A stretch of 64,000 nt of DNA from Mauremys mutica (GCF_020497125.1 NC_059073.1:16017225-16081224); one strand, 5' to 3'. Positions 1 through 10,440 are shown, numbered from the stretch's first letter. The notes: generated by a model from the sequence alone, not told the origin. Made by a program: numbers and translations.

Positions 1-396
1 GAACCAATGAAATTAATAGGCAGCAGAATTTAAACAAACATAAGGAAATACTTCTTCCCTCAATGCACGGTTAACCCATAGAACTCGTTCTCAGGAGATG
101 TTGCGAAGGCCAAAAGTATAACTCAGTTCAAATAAGAATTAGATGTGTTCATGGAGGATAGGTCCATCAATGGCTATTAGCCAAAATGATGAGGGACACA
201 ACTCCATACTTTGGGTATCCCTAAGCCTCTGACTGCCAGATGCTGGCCCTGAATGGAAGGGAATGGATCACTCAATAACTGTTCTGTACTGTTCATTCCC
301 TCTGAAGCATCTGGCACTGACTATTGTTAGAAGACAGGATACCGGATTAGAGGACCATTGGTCTGACACACTGTGGCCATTTTTATGTTCTTATGT
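1..396 (+). repeat. CR1 LINE 3' end (truncated by window start)
   Basis: Sequence typical of a CR1 3' end: the ORF2 C-terminal coding remnant (ATAAGGAAATACTTCTTCC) is followed by the tail that ends in TTTTTATGTTCTTATG near 395. The same tail recurs at 10441-10789 on this strand and on the opposite strand at 44979, 51228, 55578 and 59458. No open frame survives. The element continues beyond the left edge of the window. Confidence 0.85.
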
Positions 397-1190
397 GAAA
401 CATTAAGATTCCAAGGCCAAACCCTCGAGCCCCTCGCAATCAATGATAAAACTTGTATTGATTTTGCGTCAATAGGATACAGCCCAAGGATTCTAAGTGT
501 TGATCTGTGTGTCTAAGTAGGGGATTTACACACCCTAATAAGGTTCTTTTACTTTGAAAATTGGACCTAATATACATGTTTATTCACATCTAAAACAATC
601 TCTGTGGGTGTAAAGGATTAGGCCTATTTGATAGCACCCTCTTCTCATCAGACTGTCTTGTTCTGCTGGGTCATCTCACTCTGTGTGGTTCAACCAAGTT
701 TTCTCAAGGAATCCAGGGAAGCTATTTCTTATCTGGAGTAGTTTCTTTCACTGAACAATAAAAAAATGAACAAAACAGAATCAAGCCCTTGCAGACTCTT
801 ACTTCAAACTCTGTGCTAGCATAGCAGTACGTTCCCCCAAATTAGTCTCTCACATCAGTAATTCCTGTACCCATATTTTCTGGCTCTTACTTCAGCAATT
901 CAGAGCTCCCAACCAGTCACCATCTCTTGCTTGGTTGGTTTTCTGGAACAGTTCTCATCGGTAGTAACTCCATTAGCAGTCCTCCTGGGCACCACCTCTA
1001 ACCCCTCAGTTTCCTGCAGGGTGTCACAGTTTCCGCTCCTCCGCCTCCATCCCCTCTTGCTGTTTTCTTTACATAATGATCAGCCAATTAAGTGCCACCG
1101 CTGTCTTAGGTGTGGCAGGTTAGGCTAATCAGACAGCCAGCCAGCTCCAGGCCTCTGACCCTAAAGGAACGATATTGCTTATTCCTTCAA
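397..1190. other. Stretch without assignable feature
   Basis: AT-rich, apparently unique sequence. A 65-codon frame at 931-1128 has no recognisable domain and is treated as chance. No repeat, RNA gene or splice-flanked exon could be supported. Confidence 0.4.
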
Positions 1191-1195
1191 AATGG

Positions 1196-1260
1196 GCCAG
1201 GTCCTCAGCTGGTGTATATCATCTCAGCTCCATGGATTTCAATAAAATGATGTTGATTTT
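1196..1260 (+). repeat. Ancient interspersed repeat fragment (CCTCAGCTGGT motif)
   Basis: Contains GGTCCTCAGCTGGTGTA followed by an 'agctccatggatttcaa' segment. Similar short segments recur at 51175-51225 and 58641-58720, and more weakly near 28085 and 50940, which suggests an old amniote repeat. The family was not identified. Confidence 0.4.
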
Positions 1261-1285
1261 CAGCAGATGAGGAGGTGGTCTGGTA

Positions 1286-1965
1286 TATTTTCACAAGACA
1301 CCTGGCCTCAGTCCATCACACATTCCCACAGAAATTCCTTTATTTGGTGATACACTCACCGAGATGTCAGTCTTGAAATGTTTTGAACAGTTCAGTCAGC
1401 ACCTAACAAAAGACTGGAACAGAAAGTGAGAAATAATATCAAATATTTTGCCAACCAGAAATATTCATGGCTAGGAAAATGACAAGTAGCTCTAATATTT
1501 TGAAATATTCAGTTGTATGCATCTTTATTTCCAGGTTTGGTCTGAACAACCCAATGAATAAAGAAATGAACATGTTTTATCTCTTCCACAGAGAGCGTTG
1601 CCAGCATTTTGCTTTTCACTGCTGCTCAGTAGCAGCATCACCTCATACTTTTTTCTCCAAAGTGTTTCTGTTCGAGTGGGTAGTTCAGAGGTTGCAGTGG
1701 TTATTTCTCCAAGGTGTTCTTGTGCATGATTAATCAGTAAAAGCCAGAATCTTTAATTCCCATTTCCTGTTAAAAATTATGATTCATATCACAGAGCAGA
1801 ATAAGTGCACTTCATCCTATACTGGAGCCTCGCATTCTAAATGCTGGGTGTTATAAACACACCCCACTGGATTTCAGGTGGTTGGACTATACTGTAAGAT
1901 CCCAGTTCAAATGGAATTCATACAGGGCTAGTTTGTACCCTTTGGGTAGTGTGTAACTTGAACTG
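1286..1965. other. Stretch without assignable feature
   Basis: AT-rich sequence. An 88-codon frame at 1467-1733 shows no family signature. Nothing else supported. Confidence 0.35.
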
Positions 1966-1967
1966 CC

Positions 1968-2118
1968 CTATGACTACCTCTGGGAGACCCTAGAGAGACA
2001 AAGGTGGCTGAGGTAATATCTTTTATTGGATCAACTTCTGTTGGGTGGGAGAGACAAGCTTTTGAGCTACACAGAGCTCTTCTTCGGGTAAGATGCTGGG
2101 AGACACCGTGCTTCAGAG
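1968..2118. repeat. Short interspersed repeat of turtle type
   Basis: Contains the segment GAGGTAATATCTTTTATTGG, then AGAGACAAGCTTTTGAGCTAC and an 'agctcttcttcgggt' end. This is a widespread repeat in turtle genomes. Orientation and class (SINE or DNA element) cannot be decided from one partial copy. The 74-codon minus frame across it is a by-product of the repeat. Confidence 0.6.
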
Positions 2119-2289
2119 AAAGTTGAGTTCCTCTGAGGTCCCTTTGTTGCATGGTGGATGAAGTGGGGTAGCAAGGAGCAAGGGACCTAGTCTGCTATAG
2201 CCCTTAACAGGAGCTTAGACACTATGAGACATCCCATGGCTGGACTACTCTCATGGATCTCTGCACCAACTCATGGATGGCAAATTTTG

Positions 2290-3301
2290 AAGCAACATCC
2301 TCCTGACACTGAAACCACTGAGTGCCACACGATGGGAAAGTCAAGTGGAGGCAATAAAGCCCATCAAACACCAAATTGGGAAGGCAGATGATGCCATAGT
2401 TGCCATTATGGAGGATAATGCTGTGACAGGAACTGTTCATGAGAGAACAGTGGCAGGGGGAAATGGAATCACCAGAAACATACATAACTTCAAATTTCTG
2501 TGTGTCTTAGTGTTGTGGCATGACACACTGTTTGAAATAAATGTTGTAAGCAAGAGACTCCAAGGTGTTGACCTTGATATATCTGGAGCAATGGAACAAC
2601 TGGACAAAGCAAAGTTATACCTACACTCTTACCGGTCAGATGAGGGATTTCAAAATTTTCCCACCCATTCAAGAATACAAGAGTCACTGAAGAAGAAGAC
2701 ATTTTGATTAAGAGGCACAGGATAATCCCATAAGAGACCCCAAACAACAATTCAAAGTTGAATTCTTTAACCAGGTGCTTGATTGTGCAATACAGTCAGT
2801 TGAAGAATGTTTCATGAAGCTCAAGGAACACAGCAGTATATTTGGGATGTTGTATGATATTCCAAAACTCCTCACTATATCTGAAGAAGACCTACACCAG
2901 CAATGCAGGGCACTAGAAACAGTGTTGACACATGATGACATGCGTGATATTGATGCGAGTGATTTTGGTGATGAACTGAAAGCCCTTTCAAGATACATTT
3001 CAGCTGGATCAACTCCAAAGGCTGTTCAGGAATATATGTGCACAAATAAGATGACCGTCCTCTTTCCAAATGCTGTTGTTGCTCTGCGTATACATCTAAC
3101 ACCTCCTGTAACAGTTGCCAGTGGAGAATGCAGCTTCTCCAAGCTGAAGTTAATAAAAACACATCTATGTTCCACAATGACAACAGGAGGGGCTGGTCGG
3201 CTTTGCAACCACCTCAGTAGAGCATGAGCTGGCCCAGACTGTGGACTTTCAGGAAGCAGTTCAAATCTTTGCAGCCAAGGAGGCACGGAAAGCACCACTT
3301 T
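2290..3301 (+). pseudogene. Decayed hAT transposase (ZMYM1/TTF-type-like)
   Basis: Two frames, 2345-2707 and 2775-3227, hold successive parts of one hAT-superfamily transposase related to the host genes called ZMYM1-like or TTF-type zinc-finger proteins. The first has the middle region (motifs FKFLCVLVLWHDTLFEIN and AKLYLHSYRSDEGFQNF). The second has the C-terminal dimerisation region (LTPPVTVASGECSFSKLKLI, family form GERSFSKLKLIK). After 3227 the frame shifts, but the matching ending (EHELAQTVDFQEAVQIF) continues to a stop near 3301. The BED finger and first catalytic Asp region are missing upstream, and several frame breaks are present, so it cannot be functional. A hAT-like right end (GGGCTGGCCCTG) occurs near 3576-3587. 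No matching left end was found. Confidence 0.75.
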
Positions 3302-3587
3302 GATTATTCAAACAGATAAAAATGCCAGTGTTTACTATGCAGACAAGAAAAGTTATGTTTGCTGTTCATGCATTTGAAAATTAAGTGTTACTTAAATTTT
3401 TTCAACAAGGCATTTTAAGTTGCTAGTTCTCCTTTATTGGGGTAGGTAGCAGAGCAGTGCCGTGAGAGGAGTAGAACAGGAAGAAGGCAGAACTGAGACC
3501 TTTCAAAGTTTCAGCCCAAAGGAGGGGGCATGGAGGTGTCATTCGAGCTCCCTGCCTCAGGTGCCAAAATGTTGTGGGCTGGCCCTG
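3302..3587 (+). mobile_element. Probable 3' non-coding region and right end of the decayed hAT
   Basis: Follows directly on the transposase remnant and ends in GGGCTGGCCCTG, the reverse complement of a CAGGGCC-type hAT terminus. The preceding 'ctgcctcaggtgccaaaatg' is a frequent sub-terminal segment in reptile hAT copies. An 8-bp duplication partner for GCAGTCTG (3588-3595) was not found on the left, so the element is truncated or rearranged. Confidence 0.5.
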
Positions 3588-3813
3588 GCAGTCTGTGCTG
3601 GAGATGAGATGAAAACACTAGAGTCGTTCTTCCCTTTCAAATTACAGCCTAATTAACATATAGATCAGTGGGCTAACATTTCCATGGAACACGTACAGTG
3701 CTTGTTATTAAAATATAAGCACTCTTTGAACTTCAGCAGTCACGTGAAAATTGTTAATTTTCTGATTCTGCCTTTTTTTGCCGGAGTTTAGATAAAACAC
3801 TGGATAGCCAGGA

Positions 3814-4490
3814 TGTAGCGGGGTGGTTACCTGCTCCTGCCCTGTGGGGCTTGAAACAGCCCAGAAAAGGGCTGTGGCTGGGGCAAGAAGCCTGGGCTGA
3901 TTGTGGAAAGTAGGCTCAGCTGTGACCATGCCCCAATCAGGCCCAGCTGGCCCCTATAAGAGGCTGTGAGGCAGAAGCCCAGTAAGTCTCCCTCTGCTTG
4001 GTGAGGGAGAAGGGCCTGGCTGCAGGGACCTAAGCAAGACACCTAGATTGGGAGCAGGGCTGGGGAAGGGCTAGATGAGCTGGGAGCTCTGGCCTGGAAA
4101 GCCCCAGGCTGCAGGCCTGACTGTAGGCCGAATAGGTGCAGGGTTGCAACGGGGCAGCCCATGGGTAGGTAGAGGCAGCAGGTCCGAATCCCTTTGCCTG
4201 TGATGAGTGGCTTATACTGCAGTCTGCCCCAGTGAACGGGAGTTAGATGGAGACTGGGCAGTAGCCAAGACTGAGGTGAAGTGGGGATAATGGGTGGGGG
4301 TTCCCCTAGGAGGGGGAGACCCAGAACTGTAGGGTTACTGCCAGGGGGCAGCACCCAGTTAAAGGGGCACCGGGGTCCTAGGAGGGACATGGGGGCAGCA
4401 GTGGTGGCGAGACACCGGTCTGAAGTGGAGGCTCCAGAGGCCGGATGCTAATTCCTGAGGATGCCCAGCAGGAGGTGCCGCCAGGTGAGT
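3814..4490 (+). repeat. LTR-like repeat, probable Gypsy 5' region
   Basis: Begins TGTAGCGGGGTGGTTACC, a start I associate with turtle Gypsy-like LTRs. It includes a TATA-like CTATAAGAGGCTG near 3954 and is G-rich, unlike its flanks. No terminal CA or target duplication could be fixed, so the right boundary is approximate. The minus-strand frames at 3827-4390 are low-complexity by-products. It could also be the leader of a truncated element. Confidence 0.4.
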
Positions 4491-4499
4491 CTGCCCAGC

Positions 4500-5640
4500 T
4501 TACACAGGGTTCTAAACCTAAGCAATCATGTGGATACTATTAATGTTCTGGTTATGCCTCTATTTGTTTAGTAGCATATATTGTGCATTAGAAATCTCCG
4601 CTGAAGGATTTATCTAAATTGAATGTGTTATAACAGATGACAGCAAGGGGATTTCTTTCAAAATTAGCTTATGTCTTTTTAGGCAGAGTGAATTATCCCC
4701 AGCTCCCATGAAAGCATCTACAATAGCTTCCACTGGCTCTCAGCAGGAGTGGCACCTTCTGCTGAGCAAAGCTGATCAGCCAGCACAGACTCAGTGGCTG
4801 AACCCAGACACTGCATGAGACTGGAGCCCAATGCGTGAAAAATGGAATAAAATCCCAGAGGTAATGCTACTACTCAGTTTGTCACAGACTGTGGATATGC
4901 AAGTCAGGGTGTATTTAATCCTGGTGTCACAAAACAAATGAACATGAGCATATATGCATCCAGATGCACAAACATTAAACATTAAACACTAGGTCTGTAC
5001 TGGTTTTTTTTCAACTGTTTTATATAATAGAAGGCTCTAGATGCACAGTATTCACTACTGTTGTTTTATCTGCCTTGACATAGGTAGGGGAAGCATGTTG
5101 ACAACGTATTATTGAAAGGTTGTCTTATTCATGGTAGCTTCTCTAAATAACTTTGTACAGGGTGTTGATAAAGAAATGTGGTCTTGTAAATGTCTTCAGC
5201 AGAACCTCTGAATGAATCACAATGTGCCAGTGGGGAATACTTACAATATACTAATATTGTTCTTTTTGTTGATACAAAAAATGAGGAAGTTAGTTGATGG
5301 CAATTATTTCTAACAGGTGAGTTGCAGGGCTCTCCCACTACAGTTCAACAAAGCACTTAAGCAAGTTCTTTAAGTCGATGGGAGTTAAAATATGTTTAAA
5401 ATGAATAATATGATTCGGTGCTTTGCTATATTAGGGCCTCTAGCAGACATCTCAAACACCAAATAAGGGCCCGATTTTCAAAATGAATCTCCATTTTGTG
5501 GGCCCAGTTTTACCCACAATGTTGCTCACCCAGAATTGCAAAAGAAAGACATGAATGACCTGCTGGTACAAAACTGGGAGATGGAGGGGGGAATTCATTT
5601 CAAGGACAACACTTTACCACAAAACTGGAGGTTAGGTTTG
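4500..5640. other. Stretch without assignable feature
   Basis: AT-rich, apparently unique sequence containing small frames with no family signature. No repeat, RNA gene or regulatory motif could be supported. Confidence 0.35.
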
Positions 5641-5643
5641 AAA

Positions 5644-5648
5644 CCCCT
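5644..5648. other. Target-site duplication (left copy, CCCCT)
   Basis: The five bases before the left LTR equal the five after the right LTR (9652-9656). This is the usual size for Gypsy/ERV integration. Confidence 0.85.
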
Positions 5649-6600
5649 TGTCATGAGTCTACCCTCACTTGAAACTGGGCGGTTTCAAAGTGAGGACCCG
5701 CATGCCACCATGTCAAAGGTCTCACCCCCACTTGGAACTGTTGGGCTCCAATGTGGGGACCTGACTTGGTTTTCCTCTAAACTAAAATCCTAGTTTAGAT
5801 CTAGTAAGCTGCCACCATGTCATGGGATCTCACCCCCACTTTGAGCTTGTGGGTTCAAAGATGGGGACCCGCATGTATTCTGCCACCACCCTAACCCTTA
5901 GGGTGGGGTTCCTTCTCGCTGCCACCACTCAATCAAGAAATGTGGATTGAGACACAGTCCTTCCCCAAAATCCTAGGGGATTCCAAGAGCCCCAAATCCA
6001 TGGAGTTCTCACACCCAGGAGAAACAAACCATTCCCCCTGCTTCCTCCCCCCCCTCCCTTTTCCTAGGAGAGATACCGGGATCCAACTACAGAGGGATAC
6101 CTCCCCCTCCCCTTTCCCTGAGAATCCACCCAAGGAAAGACCAACAAGTCCTTAATAGAAAAGAATTTATTAAAGAATAAAAAGAAAATACAGAATCTCT
6201 ATGAGCCCAAGCTGGACACTCATAGGGTATAACCTTATCAATCTCTGGAGAGAATCCCCTCTCCCCCTTTTCTCAGTAAAAGCAATATCAGCAAACAGGA
6301 ATAAAGCATTTCCTTTAGCAAACACACAATTGCAAATATAGAAATCAAATCATAAGACTAATTCGCCTTTCTAATTAATACTCACTATTAATTAGTAGAA
6401 ACTACTCCAGGAGAACTTGGAGACATGACGGTCCTCTGTTAGATCCAAAAACAGTTCTCACCAAGACAAAGGCTTCCCTCCACAGAGATTTGAAAAAATC
6501 TTATCTCTGATTGGTCCTCTGGTCAGGTGGTCACCAGGTACTACATGTTAACCCTTTACAGGTAAAAGAGACCTTAACCCTTAACTATCTGTTTATGACA
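5649..6600 (-). repeat. 3' LTR of the young element
   Basis: Begins TGTCATGAG and ends TTATGACA, giving imperfect terminal inverted TGTCAT/ATGACA. On the minus strand a polyadenylation signal AATAAA lies at 6166-6171 (plus strand TTTATT). Internal purine/pyrimidine runs (CTCCCCCCCCTCCC) are shared by both LTRs. The small frames at 5933-6155 recur exactly in the other LTR and are not genes. Confidence 0.93.
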
Positions 6601-6616
6601 CGCCCCCCAAATCGCC
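6601..6616 (-). promoter_or_regulatory. Candidate polypurine tract
   Basis: Read on the minus strand, the bases immediately upstream of the 3' LTR are GGCGATTTGGGGGGCG. A G-rich run in this position is where plus-strand priming occurs in LTR elements. It is not a perfect purine run. Confidence 0.5.
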
Positions 6617-6627
6617 AACAGTGGGAA

Positions 6628-7794
6628 CTACTGGTGGTGATTTCCTCCTAGCACTGTAACATAAACAGATAAACAAAACACATGCACTATTACATATACT
6701 ACTAAGTATGTAAACAACAAGATGTTTGACACTGAAGAACACTTTGTATGCATTTGAGCGGACATACTTGGCATCGTCCTTGCCCATCCCCTCCCAGTGG
6801 AAGGAATGTTTTTAACCTGTTTTTGCTTTGTTGACCCCAGAATGCCCCCTGGGATGTCAGGGCCCAAGCTTAAGAGCTTGTCCCAGTACTTAGTTGGAAC
6901 TACCAACTGTCTTTGAGGATGCTGGCCTTCCTGGTGTTCACCAGAAAGAATGTCCTTATATAAAAGTCCTTGTTTTACAACAAACTGGAATTGGGTAGAA
7001 GAGCTGAGAGGCGGTGGGTTGGTTCGTGCCGCCGCCCAAGCTTTCTTAAGGCTGTCATCGGCTTCCTGCTCTGTCTGGAACTGTTCCCTTGAGGCGGGAG
7101 ACACCAGTTCCTCTGGGAGTGATGTAGGTGATGAGGTTGTTTCCATTGACTGTGGACCGCTCTCCGCTGGTGCACAAGGTGATATTTCAGGCTCTGGCTG
7201 AGCCTTTTGGGTAGAGTTGTCTGCTGCTCCTGCCAGTTTAGGCCCGTTGGCGCCCCCTGGCGGTGGAGTTGCAAGCGCTGGCGTCAGTGCTGGCGCTGGT
7301 TCTGCCGCTGGTTGCTTTTCCAATTCCGGTCCTGGGACTGGATGTACTATGGCTGCTGTAGTTGTTGGCATGAGATCCGGTTCCACCACCTCTGTCTGGG
7401 TCTCTGGTAACACAGACAGGGTCCTGGTGGATGGCTCAGGAACAGGGATGGGAGTGCCTGCTTGTTTGGCCTGGCCGCGGGTGACCACTCCCCCCCTCTT
7501 GGCCAGCTGCACATGGTTGGCCAAGTCTTCCCCCAATAGCATGGGGATGGAATAATTGTCATAGACAGCAAAAGTCCACTTTCCTGACCAGTCCTTGTAC
7601 TGGTCTTCAGGGATGCTGTACCCATGGCAGGTCCTTTTAACCTTTTTGAAGAAGGCCTTAGTGTCCTCACCTGCCATGTAGGTGGGAAATTTCTTGGGAT
7701 GGGGAACAGTGCCTTCTGGTGTTGGCCACACCCCTCTGCAGTCAGTGAATTTTATGTGTGGCTTGCTGGTGTTGCTCTTTGGTGCTGGCCACAC
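6628..7794 (-). pseudogene. Deleted gag-protease-integrase ORF of the LTR element (388 codons)
   Basis: One long minus-strand frame holds scraps of a Gypsy polyprotein. Residues about 15-66 look like a gag start (FTDCRGVWPTPEG, KKFPTYMAGEDTKAF). They are joined at about 67 to the end of a protease region (VYDNYSIPMLLGEDLANHV, then VVTRGQAK at 103-110). A Pro/Ala/Glu-rich linker covers about 112-230. Residues about 236-330 resemble the integrase N-terminus (REQFQTEQEADDSLKKAW, then QLVVPTKYWDKLL). The histidines expected there are absent: the segment reads GPDIPGGILG. The last about 60 residues are out-of-frame sequence, ending in a hydrophobic stretch that is probably not a real protein. No reverse transcriptase or RNase H is present. 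Joining of gag directly to late protease implies an internal deletion. It is probably untranslated or non-functional. Confidence 0.75.
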
Positions 7795-7815
7795 CCCTCT
7801 GCAGGCAGTGAACTG
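7700..7815. repeat. Short imperfect tandem duplication in the leader/gag start
   Basis: GGCCACACCCCTCTGCAG occurs twice, near 7725 and 7786, each followed by a similar 'tcagtgaa' segment. This is a local duplication of about 60 bp near the start of the gag frame. Confidence 0.6.
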
Positions 7816-8674
7816 GTTTCCCCAATTCCTAACCCTTTCTATTCCCGAGAGACTGAATAGAAAAGAAACAAAACCTTTTCATTTGCAAATGTGTAGTTGC
7901 TGTTTGCTGATATACTGAGAAGACCAAAAAAACTGGTTTGTCCTGTTTCTAGCACTTGCTAAGTACCTCACAGTGGGGGTCCTTTCTAACAAGCCTCCTA
8001 GAAAACTTGCACCTCTTCCCTAGCTGTTTTTAAGCGGACAGAAAGAAAAAAGAAAAGAAGAAGAAAAAAATCCTTTTCTAACACAGCCCGTTGGAAAACC
8101 TTTTTCCCTCAGCTGAACCCAGCTGAAAATATGTTTTCAAAAAAACACTAATAAGCCCAGCTGACCGGCTGGTACTACTTAGTACCTGCGAGAAAAGTGT
8201 AGTAAATCCTCTCAGGGATTTGTATTCCCTGGCTCCAGAGGATTTCAAAAGACACAGGGAAAAAAAAATCTGGCTGGAGGGTTTCTGTCTCCCCCCCGCA
8301 AACCTGTTTTCCCCACTGGATGGGAATGTACTTTGTCGAGCACTTCCCCCCACCTTAGGAATCCTGAGTGATACCTGATATCACAAAGGAAGGACACACC
8401 TCTAGGGAAGAGTTTTTCCTCAGCATAGCCAGCAGAGAAAAAAAAAATCCTTTTAACCCTGAAAACTGATTCAAAACTGCCTTTTCCTCAAGCTGCCTGT
8501 TGAAGCAACAAGAAAGAAAACTGCTTCCAACAAAGCCTGCTGGAAAACTTAATTTCCTCCAGCCAACCTGGCTGAAACTGTAAACTCCCTCTTCTCTCAG
8601 GTTGCTTTCCTGCTCTAGAAGAAGAGAATAGCTCCCTTCAGCGTAGCCCAGCTGAAAAAAACTCCTTGTAACAA
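7795..8674 (-). other. Untranslated leader of the LTR element
   Basis: Lies between the primer site and the gag-like frame on the minus strand. It contains repeated motifs of the type CCAGCTGAAAA / AGCCTGCTGGAAAA spaced irregularly, plus A-runs. The minus frames at 8078-8353 and 8355-8705 have no domain and look like by-products of these repeats. Such a region could hold packaging signals, but nothing specific can be shown. Confidence 0.5.
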
Positions 8675-8699
8675 TGGGTTCGAAACACCGCTGCCACCA
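8675..8699 (-). promoter_or_regulatory. Primer binding site, tRNA-Leu-like
   Basis: Directly inside the 5' LTR, the minus strand begins TGGTGGCAGCGGTG and continues into TTTCGAACCCA. The plus strand therefore reads GGGTTCGAAACACCGCTGCCACCA in two parts: a T-loop (GGTTCGAA) and an acceptor end with CCA. This agrees with the 3' end of vertebrate tRNA-Leu of the CACCGCTGCCA type, apart from a small gap. It fixes the element's orientation. Confidence 0.75.
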
Positions 8700-9651
8700 T
8701 GTCATGAGTCTACCCTCACTTGAAACTGGGCGGTTTCAAAGTGAGGACCCGCATGCCACCATGTCAAAGGTCTCACCCCCACTTGGAACTGTTGGGCTCC
8801 AATGTGGGGACCTGACTTGGTTTTCCTCTAAACTAAAATCCTAGTTTAGATCTAGTAAGCTGCCACCATGTCATGGGATCTCACCCCCACTTTGAGCTTG
8901 TGGGTTCAAAGATGGGGACCCGCATGTATTCTGCCACCACCCTAACCCTTAGGGTGGGGTTCCTTCTCGCTGCCACCACTCAATCAAGAAATGTGGATTG
9001 AGACACAGTCCTTCCCCAAAATCCTAGGGGATTCCAAGAGCCCCAAATCCATGGAGTTCTCACACCCAGGAGAAACAAACCATTCCCCCTGCTTCCTCCC
9101 CCCCCTCCCTTTTCCTAGGAGAGATACCGGGATCCAACTACAGAGGGATACCTCCCCCTCCCCTTTCCCTGAGAATCCACCCAAGGAAAGACCAACAAGT
9201 CCTTAATAGAAAAGAATTTATTAAAGAATAAAAAGAAAATACAGAATCTCTATGAGCCCAAGCTGGACACTCATAGGGTATAACCTTATCAATCTCTGGA
9301 GAGAATCCCCTCTCCCCCTTTTCTCAGTAAAAGCAATATCAGCAAACAGGAATAAAGCATTTCCTTTAGCAAACACACAATTGCAAATATAGAAATCAAA
9401 TCATAAGACTAATTCGCCTTTCTAATTAATACTCACTATTAATTAGTAGAAACTACTCCAGGAGAACTTGGAGACATGACTGTCCTCTGTTAGATCCAAA
9501 AACAGTTCTCACCAAGACAAAGGCTTCCCTCCACAGAGATTTGAAAAAATCTTATCTCTGATTGGTCCTCTGGTCAGGTGGTCACCAGGTACTACATGTT
9601 AACCCTTTACAGGTAAAAGAGACCTTAACCCTTAACTATCTGTTTATGACA
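8700..9651 (-). repeat. 5' LTR of the young element
   Basis: Same 952-bp sequence as 5649-6600, with one difference seen (T at 9481 versus G at 6430). It would hold the promoter for leftward transcription. The polyadenylation signal is repeated here at the matching position, about 9217-9222. Confidence 0.93.
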
Positions 9652-9656
9652 CCCCT

Positions 9657-10140
9657 TCACCTGATTAACAGATACTGCCAAAATGTACAGCAAGGGGCTA
9701 ACATTCATCCCAGGCATTTAATTTCTGACGTTTAAGGATCATACGTTGCACTGAATGTCATTCTCTTACTTCAGCCAGCGTACAACACATCCGTACTTGG
9801 CTTTAGCTCTTTATTTTGGGGTTTAATCATGATAGAAGACAAATGAATGTATGTTTAGTTTTCTCATTTCATCAAATTGTCATGTAGGACCTGATCCACA
9901 GCCCGTTGAAGTCACTGGACCAGCCACCAGAGGGAACAGAACACATATTTTACAAATGTTTTACATAATACCACCTGACCGGCAAAGCATCTGAAGTCCA
10001 CAGAATGTCAAGACTCTGTCTGGGCTCCATTTGATGGGCACCCCACACTTAAATATGACAGCTGGTTTCTAAAATATCCTTCCCATTAAGGCAGGATGGC
10101 ATGATAGAACAACCCAGTGTGCTATGGCCCACTAGAGAGA
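9657..10140. other. Stretch without assignable feature
   Basis: Flanking unique-looking sequence between the LTR element and a MIR fragment. No ORF or repeat could be supported. Confidence 0.35.
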
Positions 10141-10375
10141 GGAAGGATGGTTGAATGGTTGGGGCACTGTCTTGGGACCTAGAAGATCCTGGAGTCAATT
10201 CTCTGCTCTACTATAGACTTCCTGTGTGACCTTGGGCAACTCACTTAGCCTCTCCATGTCTCAGTTTCCCATGTATAACATGGGCACAATAGCGCTGCCT
10301 TACCTCATACAGCGTTAGAGGGATAAATACATTTAAGCCTTAGATTTAAGGTCTTAGATACTATTGTAATAGAGA
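10141..10375 (+). repeat. MIR-type SINE
   Basis: Shows the MIR core, TGTGTGACCTTGGGCAACTC followed by CTCAGTTTCCC, and the upstream tRNA-related 'gaatggttggggcactgtc' head. This is an ancient tRNA-derived SINE with no coding potential. Confidence 0.85.
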
Positions 10376-10440
10376 CCATATAAATGCAACAAATAGACAT
10401 GATTTACCATTGGGGACACTGTTGTAATAGTAGAATAAAA

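Larger units (their letters stand above)
5649..9651 (-). mobile_element. Complete, very young non-autonomous Gypsy-type LTR retrotransposon
   Basis: Two direct repeats, 5649-6600 and 8700-9651, are each 952 bp and start TGTCATGAGTC and end TTTATGACA. They are flanked by the 5-bp target duplication CCCCT (5644-5648 and 9652-9656). By eye I find one difference, G at 6430 versus T at 9481. The 2.1-kb interior carries, on the minus strand, a tRNA-like primer site next to the right LTR, a leader, a deleted gag-pol ORF and a G-run next to the left LTR. Transcription therefore runs right to left. There is no reverse transcriptase or RNase H, so movement must have relied on a relative's enzymes. LTR near-identity means the insertion is recent. 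Confidence 0.95.

Noticed and set aside
1923..3587. CAGGGCTAG at 1923 as left end of the decayed hAT
   Set aside because: The eight bases before it (AATTCATA) do not match those after 3587 (GCAGTCTG), and a different repeat lies between.
5933..9206. Identical small frames at 5933-6155 and 8984-9206 as a duplicated gene
   Set aside because: They sit at the same place in the two LTRs and run on both strands; they are LTR sequence.
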